The notes under the pieces are model-generated. The model saw nothing but the letters and a program-made list of their open reading frames with translations. It did not search any database and was not told where the DNA came from. Positions 30,366 to 42,305 of a DNA stretch of 64,000 nucleotides are shown here, in pieces (position 1 is the first letter of the stretch; each line of letters starts with the position of its first letter). The DNA comes from Nymphaea colorata (taxonomy: Eukaryota; Streptophyta; Magnoliopsida; Nymphaeales; Nymphaeaceae). A program made the translations under genes and the position numbers. The DNA is taken from contig NC_045144.1 of assembly GCF_008831285.2 (NCBI RefSeq), positions 9,215,886 to 9,279,885 on the forward strand. Reading direction: 5' to 3'.

Positions 30366-31364
30366 CTCCCCCTCAAGCTTGGCATACATGTCAAACATGC
30401 CAAGCTTGCTAACATTTTTCTCAAACTGAGATGTACATAAAGACTTAGTTAAGACATCAGCAACTTGATCTTTAGACTTCATATAGGGCAGAATCAACTC
30501 CTTTGAATCTATGCGTTCCCGTATGAAGTGGCGATCGATCTCCACATGTTTGGTTCTGTCGTGCATGACCGGATTGTTTGCCAAGTTAATAGCAGACTTG
30601 TTGTCACAATACATCCTCATCTTCTCTTCCATTTTAACCCCAATATCTGCTAAAAGAATTTTGAGCCATAACATCTCTGTAACCCCCATAGCAACCGCCC
30701 TGTATTCAGCCTCAGCACTGGACCTGGAACAAACTTCTTGTCTTTTACTTCTCCATACCACCAGGTTACCTCCAAGAAAGATGCAGTATCCTGTGGTAGA
30801 CCTTCTAGTATCTGTGCATCCTGCCCAGTCGGCGTCAGAGTATCCTTCAATGCTGAGTTGATCTTGTCGAGTGTAGAGCAGTCCTTTCCCTGGGTCATTC
30901 TTTAAGTATCCCAATACTCTTTCAGCACTTTTCCAATGACAATCAGTAGGGGCATGCATAAACTGACTTAACACACCCACAGCATACGTAATATCCCGGC
31001 GAGTAAGAGTGAGATAAATAAGTTTACCAACCAGCCGCTGATACCTCCCTTTTCCTTCCTCATCCAAGATAGTCCCAGTTTTGATACTTATCCTTGTGCC
31101 AGACTCCATTGGAGTAAGAAAGGGCCTGCATCCCAGTTTACCTGTCTCTTTTAGAAGATCCAAAGTGTATTTTCTTTGGCTCATAACAAGTCCAGTCTCA
31201 GATCGCGCGATCTCAATCCCCAAAAAGTACCTTAGTTTACCCAGATCTTTGAGATCGAATTCCGCAGCTAAGATTTCTTTCATCTTCCTTTTTTCTTCTT
31301 CGTCATCACCTGTGACAATCATATCATCAACATATACAAGTAGAAGGCTCACCAGACCATTTCT
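30360..31364 (-). pseudogene. RT C-terminus and RNase H of element C
   Basis: A 330-residue frame: LLVYVDDMIVTGDDEEEKRK (RT catalytic motif), [59 protein letters not shown] (first RNase H Asp region), CSRSSAEAEYRAVAMG, MYCDNKSAINLANNPVMHDR, DQVADVLTKSL and the end GMFDMYAKLEGEC. It is in frame with the upstream RT but separated by one TAG (CAG in relative G, which reads FIKQRDGLV). Confidence 0.88.
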
Positions 31365-32425
31365 CTACTTGGTGAAGAGGGTGTGATCACCATTTCCCTG
31401 TTTATATCCATTAGTCTTCATTACAACCCTTAGTCTTTCAAACCAAGCTCTAGGGGACTGCTTGAGACCATACAAAGCTTTCTTGAGATAGCAACATTTC
31501 CCGTTCTGAGCATATCCAGGCGGCATGCTCATATAGACTTCTTCCTCAAGGTGACCATTCAAGAAGGCGTTCTTGACATCAAGTTGGTCCATGCTCCACT
31601 TCTTTTGCACTGCAAGAGCTAAGATGACCCTTACGGTCTTCAGTTTTGCCACGGGAGCAAACGTTTCAAGATAGTCAATCCCATATTTCTGGCTAAACCC
31701 TTTAGCAACAAGACGAGCTTTATAGCGTTCTACAGTGCCATCAGGTCTGTACTTCACATTAAACACCCACTTGGAACCAACTAAGTGAGTTCCCTTGGGG
31801 ATATCAACAACCTCCCACGTATTGTTCTTTTTCAGGGCGTCCATCTCCTCTGTCATGGCCTGTAGCCATTTAGGATCCTCCCTGGCATCTTCCACTGACC
31901 TGGGAATAACAGCCATAGATAAAGAAGTAACAAAGCACTTGTAGTCTTTACTGAGTTTTGCATACGAAACAAATCTCTGAATAGGATGAGAAGTACATGA
32001 CCTGGTGCCCTTGCACAGGGCTATGGGAAGTTCTTCATTCACTGGACTTGGATCATCCGGGGAGCTCACAAGATTGGGAAGATTGGGATTGGTAACATCA
32101 ACGTCCTCCATCACATCTTTCTTCTTCCTATTGTAAACCTAACCAAATAAGTGATCACGGGACTGTTCTTCCACAGGGCCCCCCTCCATCTGACTGTCTC
32201 TGTCATCACTGACTGCGTCTTTCACACTTGGAGAACTAACCGTATAATCCAAGAAATCCATGAACTGAATCAACTGATGCGAAGAATACTCTTCCCTTCT
32301 GTCACCTAGACACTCCCCCTGAAGAGGATTCGCAGGAAAGTATGCCTCATGTTCATGAAAGGTAACATCCCTGGAGACATATACTCTGGAAGTGCTAGGG
32401 TCAACACACTTGTATTGTATCCCTT
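31365..32425 (-). pseudogene. Integrase C-terminus and RT N-terminus of element C
   Basis: 31365-32114 encodes [100 protein letters not shown] and KALYGLKQSPRAWFERL. Between 32115 and 32425 the variable integrase C-tail is out of frame. A tandem AGAAGGGAT duplication at about 32419-32440 shifts the frame after YSSTQKG. Confidence 0.85.
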
Positions 32426-33700
32426 CTATCCCTTCTGGGTGGAGGAATACCCCAAAAAGACTGCTTGGATGGACCGAGGATCAAGTTTCTTGAGAGTGGG
32501 ACTATGATCATGGACAAAACAAACACACCCAAACACCGGAGGGTTCAAAGGCCAGGGATTCTGAGTAGGCCACAACACAGAATAAGGGGAATGACCATTC
32601 AACACACGAGTAGGCATACGGTTAATAAGATGAGCACTAGTGAGAAGTGCGTCCCCCCAGTACCTCTTAACATGACGTTGAAACATAATGGCCCGGGTAA
32701 CATTTAACAAATGACGGTTTTTTCTTTCAGCCACGCCATTCTGAGGAGGGGTGTAGCTACAGGATGTTTCATGAATAATACCCTTGCTTCGCAAGAAGTC
32801 ATCAAGGGATTGGGAGACATACTCTCGGGCATTGTCAGTACGGAAGGCCTGAACAGAGGTCTGGAACTAAGTTTCAACAAATGCAACAAAGTTTTTGACA
32901 ATGCCGGGAACTTCACTACGTTCTTTCAACAAATACACGAACGTACATCTGGAGTAGTCATCAATAAGAGTCATGAAATAATGAAAGCCACGACAAGTGG
33001 GTACTCCGGAAGGACCCCAAACATCAGAGTGAACCAAAGCAAAAGGACGGTTGGCTTTATTGAACGAAATAGGGTACGAGGCCCTAACATGCTTAGACAA
33101 TTGACACACTTCACAGGCGAAGGTGTCCAAAGAAACAGAATGAAACATCCTAGGAAACAACTTTTTAAGCAACTGGAATGGAAGGTGACCAAGTCTCTCG
33201 TGCCAGCGCATAATGGCGGATCTGTCCTCCACGCCAGGCAACTGTCCACTAGTGGCTGAAATCAAAGCAGAAGCAACCTGTACGGGCAGTCTGTAGAGGC
33301 CATCAATAGCCGAACCAATCCCAATCTTCTGCCCCGTCCCCAAGTCCTGCAGGAAACAACGATCAGCAGAGAAAATTATATTACAGTTTAGCTCTTTGAT
33401 AATACTGCTGACAGATAACAGATTTACGGGAATATTGGGAACATGCAGGGCATTATGAAGACAATATTTGTTCAGTAATGATAAACTCCCTTTTCCAGCC
33501 ACAGAGATAGAACCATCAGCCATAGACACACGCTGCTGCCCAGAGGTCAACTTGTATTCTTGAAACATCTTAGGGTCCCCTGTCATATGATGAGTAGCCC
33601 CAGTGTCAACAATCCAATCACCGAGAGAGGAATTACCTTGATCACTAGTAGCAACAAGGGCCTGGGCTAACTTAGCCCCCTCAGAAGTAGAAGCATCATC
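32426..33700 (-). pseudogene. Protease and integrase of element C with in-frame stop
   Basis: One frame from about 33700 to 32426 with one TAG at about 32864-32866 (relative G has CAA in VETQF). Protease IVDTGATHHMTGDPK lies in the open frame upstream of the 33586 ATG. Then come [85 protein letters not shown] and, after the stop, [19 protein letters not shown]. Confidence 0.85.
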
Positions 33701-34678
33701 CTAGGTAGACAAACGACTAATGTATGCTTGCAACTCTTTGAGTTGATCTGAGGAGAGCTTGGATTTTGCAACATTGGACGACCCCGAACTAGGCTCGGGC
33801 ACAGAAGGAGCACGGCGATTAGGAGGAGGACGACCCCGGACGAGACGCTTCTCAGGATGAAGATCCCAACAAAAATCAACAGAATGGCCCACTTTGTTGC
33901 AATGGCTGCACCGTCGAGTAGGACGCTGCCCTGTCCCTGAAGTATGGCTCACAAAGGCTGCTGGAGAACTCCCCTGACTGGAGTCAATATGCATAATCTG
34001 GCGCCGTTGTTCCTCAGACTCAACACGAGCATACACTTCTTCGATCCCAGGAATCTCATCACAGTTAAGAATTTGGCTCTGAATGGATTCAAACTCATCA
34101 CGCAGGCCTCCAAGGAAGATAAAGGTGCGGTCCAACCATTCCTTTTCCCAATACAAGGCATGATCTAAACCACATTTCCAGTCATCATTCACATGATAAT
34201 CGAGTTCCTCCCATTTAGTCTTCAGGGCGGCATAGAAGGAGGCAACAGATAAATCACCCTGTTTAAGAGCATATATGCTACGTTTGATTTGATATGCACG
34301 TAAAACACGCTTCTTACGACCATACATCCTTGCAAGAACAGTCCACATATCATATGCAGTCGATTTACGCAAGATCAAAGGCTGAATATCTGCGGAAACC
34401 GAACTAATAATCCATACTTTAACCTGACTATCTTCCAACGCCCAGGTCGGCCATTGCGAATCAGTTTTAGAAGGTGCAGGTTTCTCCCCAATGATATAGT
34501 GCAAGCGACCACGATTGGTTATTCCGATTTCTAGGGCAGCAGACCACGAGAGATAGTTATCCTTGTTCAGCCTGATGGAGGTGACATGAACAGGCAAGTT
34601 CTCACTCTTGGTATTGCTGCCCGTGTCCAGGGCATCATCAATCTTGGGGATCACCGCGTCAGCCATCTCAATCACCAA
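33701..34678 (-). CDS. Gag of element C (325 residues, ends at TAG)
   Basis: The frame starts at 34678 (MVIEMADAV; MADAV is the family start). UBN2-type gag: [53 protein letters not shown]. Zinc knuckle CSHCNKVGHSVDFC. It ends LQAYISRLST at a TAG; in element G the same place is open (ISRLSTTPEESS). Capsid plus nucleocapsid could be made alone. Confidence 0.85.
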   Translation of the reverse strand: MVIEMADAVIPKIDDALDTGSNTKSENLPVHVTSIRLNKDNYLSWSAALEIGITNRGRLHYIIGEKPAPSKTDSQWPTWALEDSQVKVWIISSVSADIQPLILRKSTAYDMWTVLARMYGRKKRVLRAYQIKRSIYALKQGDLSVASFYAALKTKWEELDYHVNDDWKCGLDHALYWEKEWLDRTFIFLGGLRDEFESIQSQILNCDEIPGIEEVYARVESEEQRRQIMHIDSSQGSSPAAFVSHTSGTGQRPTRRCSHCNKVGHSVDFCWDLHPEKRLVRGRPPPNRRAPSVPEPSSGSSNVAKSKLSSDQLKELQAYISRLST

Positions 34679-34939
34679 AGAAGGTCACAACCGGCGGCAG
34701 AAGAGTCACAACCCACGGCGGCGGAATAATCACAGCCGGCGGCGGCGCTGAAAAAAACGCAGGAACGGCGGCGGCGCTGGGAACAGCGACGGCGGCAGCG
34801 CTGGACGGCGGCGGCGTACCTGGACGGCGGCGGCGCTGGACGGCGGCAGCGCTGGGAACAGCGACAGCGGCGGCGTACCTGGACGGCGGAAAACACTACT
34901 CGCACACCAACGATCTCACACGCGTTGGCTCTGATACCA

Positions 34940-35226
34940 TGTAGAAACACGAACCACAAGGAGAGAGCAGAGAAAGAACACACGATATACGTGGAAAACC
35001 TCTGAAAGAGGTGAAAAACCACGGGGAAGCTCTGACCTAGGGGCAAACCGCAACCCTAGGAGAGAGAAAATAATATTCACTTAACTCAACAATTACACGT
35101 AAGTGAAGAATATATAGGAGGGAGAGAAAGAGTGCCGCCTAGGGTACCGAGCCAGCCTCGGTACCCGTGCCCCATAGGACCGGGTCCAGATATGGACCCG
35201 GTTCCCCATTACAATATATTTTAACA
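34940..35226 (-). repeat. 5' LTR of element C
   Basis: 287 bp; the + strand reads TGTAGAAACACG to ATTTTAACA. The leader between the gag start and the primer site (34679-34927) is rich in GGCGGC-type triplets. Confidence 0.95.
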
Positions 35227-35231
35227 GTATT

Positions 35232-35686
35232 CATTATGCCACAACTTAATTTGGAGTTCCAGTTTATTTACAGTGGTTTCAATTTTAAATTCATGCTCAT
35301 TTTTTCCAACCATGGAGAGTATTCTCTTTCTGCAGTCAGCAAATAACTAATCTATACAATTATAATTCTAGGATGCTACCTTATGTAGGAGTCATATAGT
35401 ATGTGCATGCATAATCTTATCCATCCTAATCATATATTTGAATTTAATATCAACCATCCCATCAAAACCACTTTATCTCCATATCACAGTTTGATCAAAT
35501 CCTATTAGGATGACTGATTTACTAAGGTCATAATGGGCAATAATTGGACTAGGATAGCCGCCATACCTGCAGAGCACACTAGAACCCAATTAAAAAATTT
35601 TCGTTTGAACACCTTTGCTGGCAGTTGCCTATTGTTGTGCTTCCCACCACCACTATCTCTCCTCTGGCTGCCACTGGATTGCTGCT
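35232..35686 (+). other. Intron 8 segment between elements C and D: no feature seen
   Basis: AT-rich sequence becoming C/T-rich with CCACCA and CTG triplets near 35640-35686. No gene or repeat ends were recognised apart from the target sites of C and D. Confidence 0.4.
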
Positions 35687-36070
35687 GTAAATCAGGCCCA
35701 AAACTTGGAGATACAAATGCTTCAAGAGATACACTCTTGAAGCCAGCAGCTTTAATAAGTTACACAAACCAAACTTCAAACTTAAGGAGAAATAAACCTA
35801 TATTGGTCTCAAATGGATACACAAGAACAGGCCTAAAAGCCTTAGCTAAAATCAGAGAACTACAGCACTATTTATAGATGAGATTACATAAGGATGAGAG
35901 AATTCTAGACGTTTGGACAAGTACCAACGGCTAGAAATCTAGCCGTTGAGACTAGTCCATTTCTAGTCAATATGCTAAAATCAAAAGGGTAAAAGTGAAA
36001 ATCAGAAAATACAAAAAGGAAAAAGTACATAAAGAAAGGAAAAAGTACATAAACAACCTATGTACCCTAA

Positions 36071-36102
<32 letters not shown>

Positions 36103-36174
36103 TATATAAGACATATATTAGTTGACTAATATATGTAATATACATACATAGATTCAGATACATACATTCTAACA
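35687..36174 (-). repeat. 3' LTR of element D
   Basis: 488 bp; the + strand reads TGTAAATCAGGCCC to ATTCTAACA, followed by polypurine complement CCCCCCTCAAAC. It contains a reverse-strand TATAAATA (35869-35876), a near palindrome CAACGGCTAGA...CTAGCCGTTG (35925-35948) and a (TA)n run at about 36071-36098. Confidence 0.9.
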
Positions 36175-38336
36175 CCCCCCTCAAACTTACAGTTTGATAA
36201 CCGAAAGTTTGTCAAGAAGAAATTGAAACCTGGCAGCAGGAAGAGCCTTGGTAAAGAAATCTCCTAGTTGATATTCAAATGGAACATAGGAGAGATCAAT
36301 GTTTTTCTGAAGGAACTCTTCACGAACATAAGGACAGTCCATCTCTAATTGCTTTGTTCTTTCGTAAAATGTGTGATTGCTAGCAATATAAATTGCACTC
36401 TTGTTGTCACAACAAAGCTTGATAGGATCCACGAGATGAATTCTCATATCTTTCAATAAACATTTGAGCCACACAATTTCCATTGTTGTAGAAGCCATGG
36501 CTCGATATTCAGCTTTAGTTGATGATAGAGGCACCTTGTTCTGTTTCTGCATCGTCAGGAAATTAACAAATTACCTAAAAACACACAAAAACCAGTGGCT
36601 TGGGATCTCCACCCCAATCAGCATTTGTATAAGCAACTAATTCTAATGTAGAGGAGGAAGACAAGAAAAGTCTTTTGTTGATTGTGTTCTTCACATAACA
36701 CACAATTCGCATTGTTGCTCCCATGTGTACTGAAGTGGGCTTTTGTTGGAATTGATTTATAACATGAACTGCATGTGCAATATCTGGCCTAGTGATAGAG
36801 AGATATGAGAGAGCACCAATAATTTGTCGAAAAAGAGTTGGGTTCCCTAATATCTCTCCATCATCAATCTTCATTTTTACTCCTAAAGCTTCTGGAGTGT
36901 CTACAATTTTGTTGTCTGAAATACCTGCCCTGTCAATTAATTCACTAGCAAACTTCATTTGCGAAAGCAAATAGGCTCTCTTGCTATAGGCAATTTCAAT
37001 TCCAAGGAAATATGTTAGTCTTTCCAAATCAGTCATTTGAAAGCAATTTTTAAGAAATTGTTTTATCTCTCAAATAGGCTCTTTTGCTATAGGCAATTTC
37101 AATTCCAAGGAAATATGTTAGTCTTTCCAAATCAGTCATTTGAAAGCAATTTTTAAGAATTTGTTTTATCTCTATTATTCATTTGTCATCACTGTCAGTA
37201 ATTACCATATCATCAACATACAACAATAAAACAATTATACCTACAGAAGTATTTTTCACAAACATGGCGACATCAGAATAGCAAGATTGAAGCCCTTGAT
37301 CAAACATAACGCTATTAAATTTGTCAAACCAACCCTTGGGAGCTTGTATTAAACCATAAAGAACTTTTTTAAGTAGTAACACTTTATCCTGAGGTAGAGC
37401 AAGTCTAAGAGGGGCGCTCATGAAAACTTCTTCATTTAACTTACCATTTGGAAAAGCATTTTTAACATCTATTTGAAAAATAGTTCATTGTTTAATTAAA
37501 ACAATGACAATAAGAGTTCTAACAGAGGTCATACGGACAACTAGAGCAAAAGTTTTTGCATAATCAATTCCATATTCTTGGGCATATCCCTTCTCAACAA
37601 ATCTAGCCTTGTGACATTCTAATGTCCCATCACTTCTAGTTTTGATTTTATAGATCAATTTACATCCTATTGTCTTTTTTCCTATCGGTAGAGAAGTAAT
37701 ATCCCAAATCTCATTACTTTTGAAGGCTTTAAGCTCATGATTCATGGCTTCAATCCAATTTGGATCTTCCTTAGCCTCAAGGTAAGATGACGGCTCATAA
37801 AAGGAATGATGTGCTAGACAACCTGGATATTTAGGAGAAAATGACTTATATGAAATAAATATTTGGGGAGGCCTACTATGTCTTTGGGACCTAGGATTGG
37901 ATTGGTTAGTTTCTTGAATTGCATGACTTCTTATCCTATAAACAATAATATCTTTTGGAGGATTGATATTCATAGGACTATCTTCTTTAACTTCTTCAAC
38001 TTGTCCCTCATCATTGGAATCATCATCATCATCGAAATTAGTCTATAGAAAAGCTTAATCTTCTAGTTGCTTTTGCTCATTTTTAAAACCATCTTCATTT
38101 TTCAAAAAATCACATTTCTAGTAACATATACTTTATCTCTTTCAATATCATAACATCTATAACCCTTTTGTATTTTCGAGTATCTAATGAACACAATTAA
38201 TAGCTTTGGAGAAAATTTTATCTATCATCTTTGTTAAAACAAAATATTTGCAGCCAAAGACTTTAAGTCTATTGTAATTAGGTCTAATATTGTGTAATTT
38301 TTCAAATGGAGAAATATGTTTCAAAAGTTTGGTAGG
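36175..38336 (-). pseudogene. RNase H, RT and integrase end of element D
   Basis: RNase H 36187-36552 (STKAEYRAMASTTMEIVWLK, LCCDNKSAIYIASNHTFYER, YQLGDFFTKALPAARFQF). RT/RNase H 36575-37036 (LERLTYFLGIEIAYSKRAYL, LSYLSITRPDIAHAV, NADWGGDP). RT 37179-37421 (KKVLYGLIQAPKGWFDKF, IIVLLLYVDDMVITDSDDK). RT N-terminal block 37485-37973 (SYLEAKEDPNWIEAMNHELK, EYGIDYAKTFALVVRM). Integrase end 38050-38336 (PTKLLKHISPF) decayed. Several stops and a 103-bp duplication break the frame. Confidence 0.82.
36968..37173. repeat. 103-bp tandem duplication inside element D RT
   Basis: Copies 36968-37070 and 37071-37173 differ at only about two bases. The unit spans the RT segment that encodes MTDLERLTYFLGIEIAYSK. 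103 is not a multiple of three, so it shifts the frame. Confidence 0.88.
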
Positions 38337-38590
38337 TGTTGAAACATATTAGATGGGTCTCGGGACCGGGTCTGGATCCATACCCGATCCATCGTGTAAC
38401 TCTTGTTGGGCCTTACTTAAAGATTGTAACCCTAATTTTGGAGAAGTGAATGAAATCTTAAGAGAGAGAGAGTCTGGCGGCTAGTGGGCACCAGCTCCTC
38501 CTCATCCGTGGTTTTTTCCCTCTTGTTGAGGGTTTTTCCACGTTACATCGTGTTCCTCATTTTTCTTTTCTCAGTGTTTGTGTTTCTACA
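38337..38590 (+). repeat. 5' LTR of B1
   Basis: 254 bp, TGTTGAAACATATT to TGTTTCTACA. Inverted GGGTCT/GGATCC-type motifs lie at about 38355-38390 near the U3 start. It is related to the LTRs at 24236 and 55284. Confidence 0.85.
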
Positions 38591-38602
38591 TGGTATCAGA
38601 GC

Positions 38603-39421
38603 CCACGGATTTGGGATTTTTTTTGGTGATCGTGAAGATTTCCGCTGTTGTCCCTGCCACTGCTGCCACCACCGCCGCCGCCGACTGCATTGTTCTTCGC
38701 CCTTGCCCGACATTGTCTTTCCTCTGTCGTGAGTTCCGACGAGGTCTGCCAGATTCACCGTCGTCGTTCGTGGTTTATGCCCCCAACGGAGTTCGTTCTT
38801 GTGCCACTCTGTGAAGCTATGCCGTCACCCATCGCCTAAGCTTCTACCTCTGCCGTGGAGTTCCGGTGCTGTCTATCGTTGGTGTTCTGCTCCACCCGAC
38901 GTCGCCTGCCTTTGCTCCGCCCGACGTTGCCGTCGCCTACCTCTGCTTCGTTCGACGTCGCCTACCTTTGCTCTGCCCGACGTCGCCTGCCTCTGCTCCG
39001 CCTGACGTTCCCGTGCCCTCTGTTGCTGTCCAGGCCGACGCTATTTCTGTCTGCTCCGCCTGACGCCACTCCCTGCTCCGCCAAACCTGTCTACTCCGTC
39101 TGATGCCACTGTCTGCTCCGTCCGACTTGCCACCGGCGCCAGGCATCGCCTTCCAGGTCTGTTGTGTCCCTTGCTGCCGCCGATGACTCTTTGTTGTCGC
39201 TCGGTGCCCCTCTGTCTCTGCACCGCCTGACGGTTCCTGTTCGTTCGATACCCAGCGTCTGCTGTGTGGGTCAGGCAACTGTCTCTTGCTGTGTTGTTTG
39301 TGCCGCCCAGCGTCGCCGTCCTGTGACGCCGAGTGTTACAGCCCCTGAGACTCTTGTTGGGCTTTGGTATTTTTTCCCTTGGCATTGTTATCAGCTTTGA
39401 TTTGGGTGTTTTATCGACGTG
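38603..39421 (+). other. GC-rich leader of B1 with diverged tandem repeats
   Basis: No gene. Repeated CGTCGCCTGCC/TCTGCTCCGCC units run from about 38880 to 39130. Open frames on both strands here are low-complexity and carry no domain. Confidence 0.6.
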
Positions 39422-40686
39422 ATGGCGGATTCCCGTATGGGAGAGTGGATCATCGACAGTGGCGCTACTCACCACATGACCGGCGATCCTAAAGTCTTTC
39501 ATGGGTATAAGCTTGTGTTTCTCTTGCTGATGGTTCATCTATCTCTGTGGCTGGGAAAGGGAGTCTCCCACTTTTGAACAAGTTCTTAGTCCACAATGCT
39601 CTACATGTTCCCCATCTTCCCTTGAACCTCTTGTCGGTTAGCCAGATCACGAAAGAGTTGAATTGCGAACTTATTTTTTCTGCTGATCACTGTGTTATGC
39701 AGGACTTGGTGACAGGGAAGAGGATTGGGATTGGTCTGACTTCTGACGGGCTATATCGTTTACCTATGCGTACTGCTCAGGCTCTCATGACGGCAGTCAG
39801 TCAAGCAACGAAGAACAGAGATGACTCCCTTCAGTTGATTCTATGTTGGCATGAGCGACTTGGACATCTGCCTTTTGGACTTCTTAGACAGTTGTTTCCT
39901 AATTTATGTTCCAGGTTAGATATGACTATGGTGTCTTGTGATGTCTGTCACCTAGCCAAACATGTTAGGGCTTCATACCCTTTGTACAGCCATCGGTCTA
40001 ATGAGGTATTTGCCATGATTCATTCTGATGTGTGGGGGCCTTCATGGATTCCTTCTTATCATGGTTTTCAGTATTTTATCACCTTTATAAATGATTGTTC
40101 TCGTAACACTATTGTCTACTTGTTGAAAGACCGTAGTGAAGTTTCTACTGTCATAGAGACTTTCATTGCTTATGTGGAAACTCAATATGGAGCATCTGTT
40201 AAGACCTTTCGATCTGACAATGCTCGTGAGTATATGTGTCAGTCTGTTGATAGCTTCTTTCAAATAAAGGGAATTGTTTATGAGACTTCTTGTAGTTATA
40301 CTCCTCTTCAAATTGGAGTTGCTGAACGAAAGAATCGTCAGTTATTGAATATGACTCGAGCTCTTCTTTTTCAACGTCATGTTCCAAAAAGGTATTGGGG
40401 GGATGCTGTGTTGACCAGTGCGTATCTTATAAACCGTTTGCCTAGTCGTGTGTTGAATGGGCAGACGCCTCACTCTATGTTACCGGGAAGTCGTGAACCT
40501 TTTTATCTTCCACCAAGAATCTTTGGCTGTGTTTGCTTTATTCACAATGATAGTCCTCACATTAAAAAGCTTGATCCAAGGTCTATTAAGGGCATATTTC
40601 TACGTTATTCTCCCACTCAAAAAGGGTATGTGTCGGGACCCTTCCACTGGTCGTGTCTATGTTACCAAAGATGTCACTTTCCTTGA
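39422..40686 (+). pseudogene. Protease-integrase of B1 with gag deleted
   Basis: ATG at 39422 reads MADSRMGEWIIDSGATHHMT: the gag start is fused in frame to the protease catalytic DSG. After a small deletion the frame continues at 39547-40686: [83 protein letters not shown], then [13 protein letters not shown], where the usual QNG is QIG. It ends out of frame after PTQKGY. Confidence 0.8.
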
Positions 40687-42305
40687 ACATGCTTCCTATT
40701 TTAGTGAGAATCCTCTTCAGGGGGAGAATTCTATGTCAAATGAAGAGTATTCTCCGAGTCAAGAAATTCAGTTTACAGATTTTTTGGACTACAGGTGTGA
40801 ATCTGTTGGTCCTTCTATTGAGGTGCTTGAACAAGAGAAAGAGAAAAATGGAGAGTGTTCTACTAGGGCAGAAGAGGAATGCAATCGTCTGTTTGGGCAA
40901 GTTTACTCTAGGTGAAGAGTCTGTACAGATGAGATGACAGGTGGTGAGAATTCTACTCCCAATCTAGTTAGTCCTTCCCTGAATGACCCAAGTCGTGCTT
41001 AGAAGCAACCTGTTGAAGAAGATATTCAGACTGTTGCTGCGAGGGAAGAGCTTCCTATCGCCCTGCGAAAGGGTGTCAGGTCATGTACTCAACATCCTAT
41101 TGGTAACTTTGTTTCATATTCTAGACTGAGCAAGGACTACAAATGTTTGGTATCTTCTCTTTCTTTGGCTATGATTCTCAGGAATGTTGCTGAGGCTCAG
41201 AGTGATCCCAAGTGGACTTATGCAATGCAAGAAGAGATGGAAGCCCTGAAAAGAAACATGACATGGGAAGTTGTTAAGATTCATGAGGCGGCTCATTTGG
41301 TTGGATCTAAGTGGGTCTACACCATCAAGTACAAACCAGATGGAAGTATTGAAAGATACAAAGCTCGTCTTGTGGCCAAGGGGTTTAGATAGAAATATGA
41401 GATTGATTACTTGGAGACATTTGCTCCTGTTGCGAAGATGAAGATTGTCAGAGTCATTATCTCCTTAGTTGTGATGGAGTGGAAGATGTACCAACTTGAT
41501 GTCAAGAACGCTTTTCTCAATTGAAGAGGAAGTATATATGTGTATGCCTCCAGGATATGAGGAACGTGGAAAATGTTGCAAGCTGAGGAAAGCTTTATAT
41601 GGGCTCAAGCAATCTCTTCGAGCATGGTTTGAACGACTTAGACTTGTCATGAGACAATGTGGATACCATCAAGGGAATGGAGATCATACACTCTTTGTGA
41701 AGAGAAATGAGAAAAATGTTACTATTTTGTTGGTATATGTTGATGATATGATTGTCACAGGTGATGATGAAGATCGAGTTTGATCTCAAGGACCTTGGTA
41801 AGTTGAAATATTTCCTTGGCATTGAAATTGCTAGGTCTGGGACTAGCCTCGTGCTAAATCAATGGAAGTATACTCTAGATTTGTTAAAGGAGACCGGGAA
41901 ACTGGGGTGTAGACCAGCTTCTATTCATCTAGATGCTGGTCATAAGCTAAGCCTTAGAGATGGGGAGCCTCTCTATGAAGAGGCCTAAAGAAGATATCAA
42001 TGTCTTGTAGGGAAGTTGATTTATCTTACTCTCACTAGACCTGATATTACCTTTGTTGTGAATGTGATAAGTCAGTTCATGCATGCTCCCACGGATGCCC
42101 ACTTGAAGGCTGTTGACAGGATCTTGTGCTACTTGAAGAGAAATCCTGGCAAAGGTCTTTTGTATGTCAAGCAAGACACTCTTGGGATTGAAGGTTATTC
42201 AGATGCAGACTGGGCAGGCTGTATTGACACTAGAAGGTCCACCTCTGGCTATTGTATTTATTTGGGAGGGAATCTCATAGTGTGGAAAAGTAAAAGGCAA
42301 GATGC
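40687..42305 (+). pseudogene. Integrase tail, RT and RNase H of B1, broken
   Basis: Pieces: 40457-40915 integrase tail; 41147-41392 RT start ([35 protein letters not shown] then TAG); 41496-41783 (CMPPGYEERGKCCKLRKALY, LLVYVDDMIVTGDDED); 41752-41988 (KDLGKLKYFLGIEIARSGTS); 42016-42305 RNase H (TRPDITFVVNVISQFMHAPT, SDADWAGCIDTRRSTSGYC, WKSKRQDA). Small deletions remove GDL before EEEVYM and a block after the YVDD motif. Confidence 0.8.

Larger units (their letters stand above)
30079..35226 (-). mobile_element. Ty1/copia retrotransposon C, full length, young
   Basis: Reverse-strand element with two 287-bp LTRs (30079-30365 and 34940-35226) that differ at only three bases by my count, and an exact 5-bp duplication GTATT (30074-30078 and 35227-35231). 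The primer site complement GCTCTGATACCA is at 34928-34939, and the polypurine complement CTCCCCCTCAAGC starts at 30366. Order gag-PR-INT-RT-RH. Despite the near-identical LTRs, the polyprotein has three in-frame TAG stops and one frameshift. It is the same family as element G. Confidence 0.95.
38337..42305 (+). mobile_element. Copia element B1, 5' LTR to RNase H, gag deleted
   Basis: Forward-strand copy starting with its 5' LTR (38337-38590) and primer site TGGTATCAGAGC (38591-38602), inserted into D. A GC-rich leader is followed at once by protease, because almost all of gag is missing. Integrase, RT and RNase H follow with many small lesions. It ends inside RNase H at about 42305, where it is fused to B2. 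No 3' LTR. Confidence 0.85.

Noticed and set aside
36050-36110. CRISPR-like or satellite array
   Set aside because: It is only a (TA)n microsatellite inside the LTR of D; equivalent runs occur in the other two D-type LTRs.
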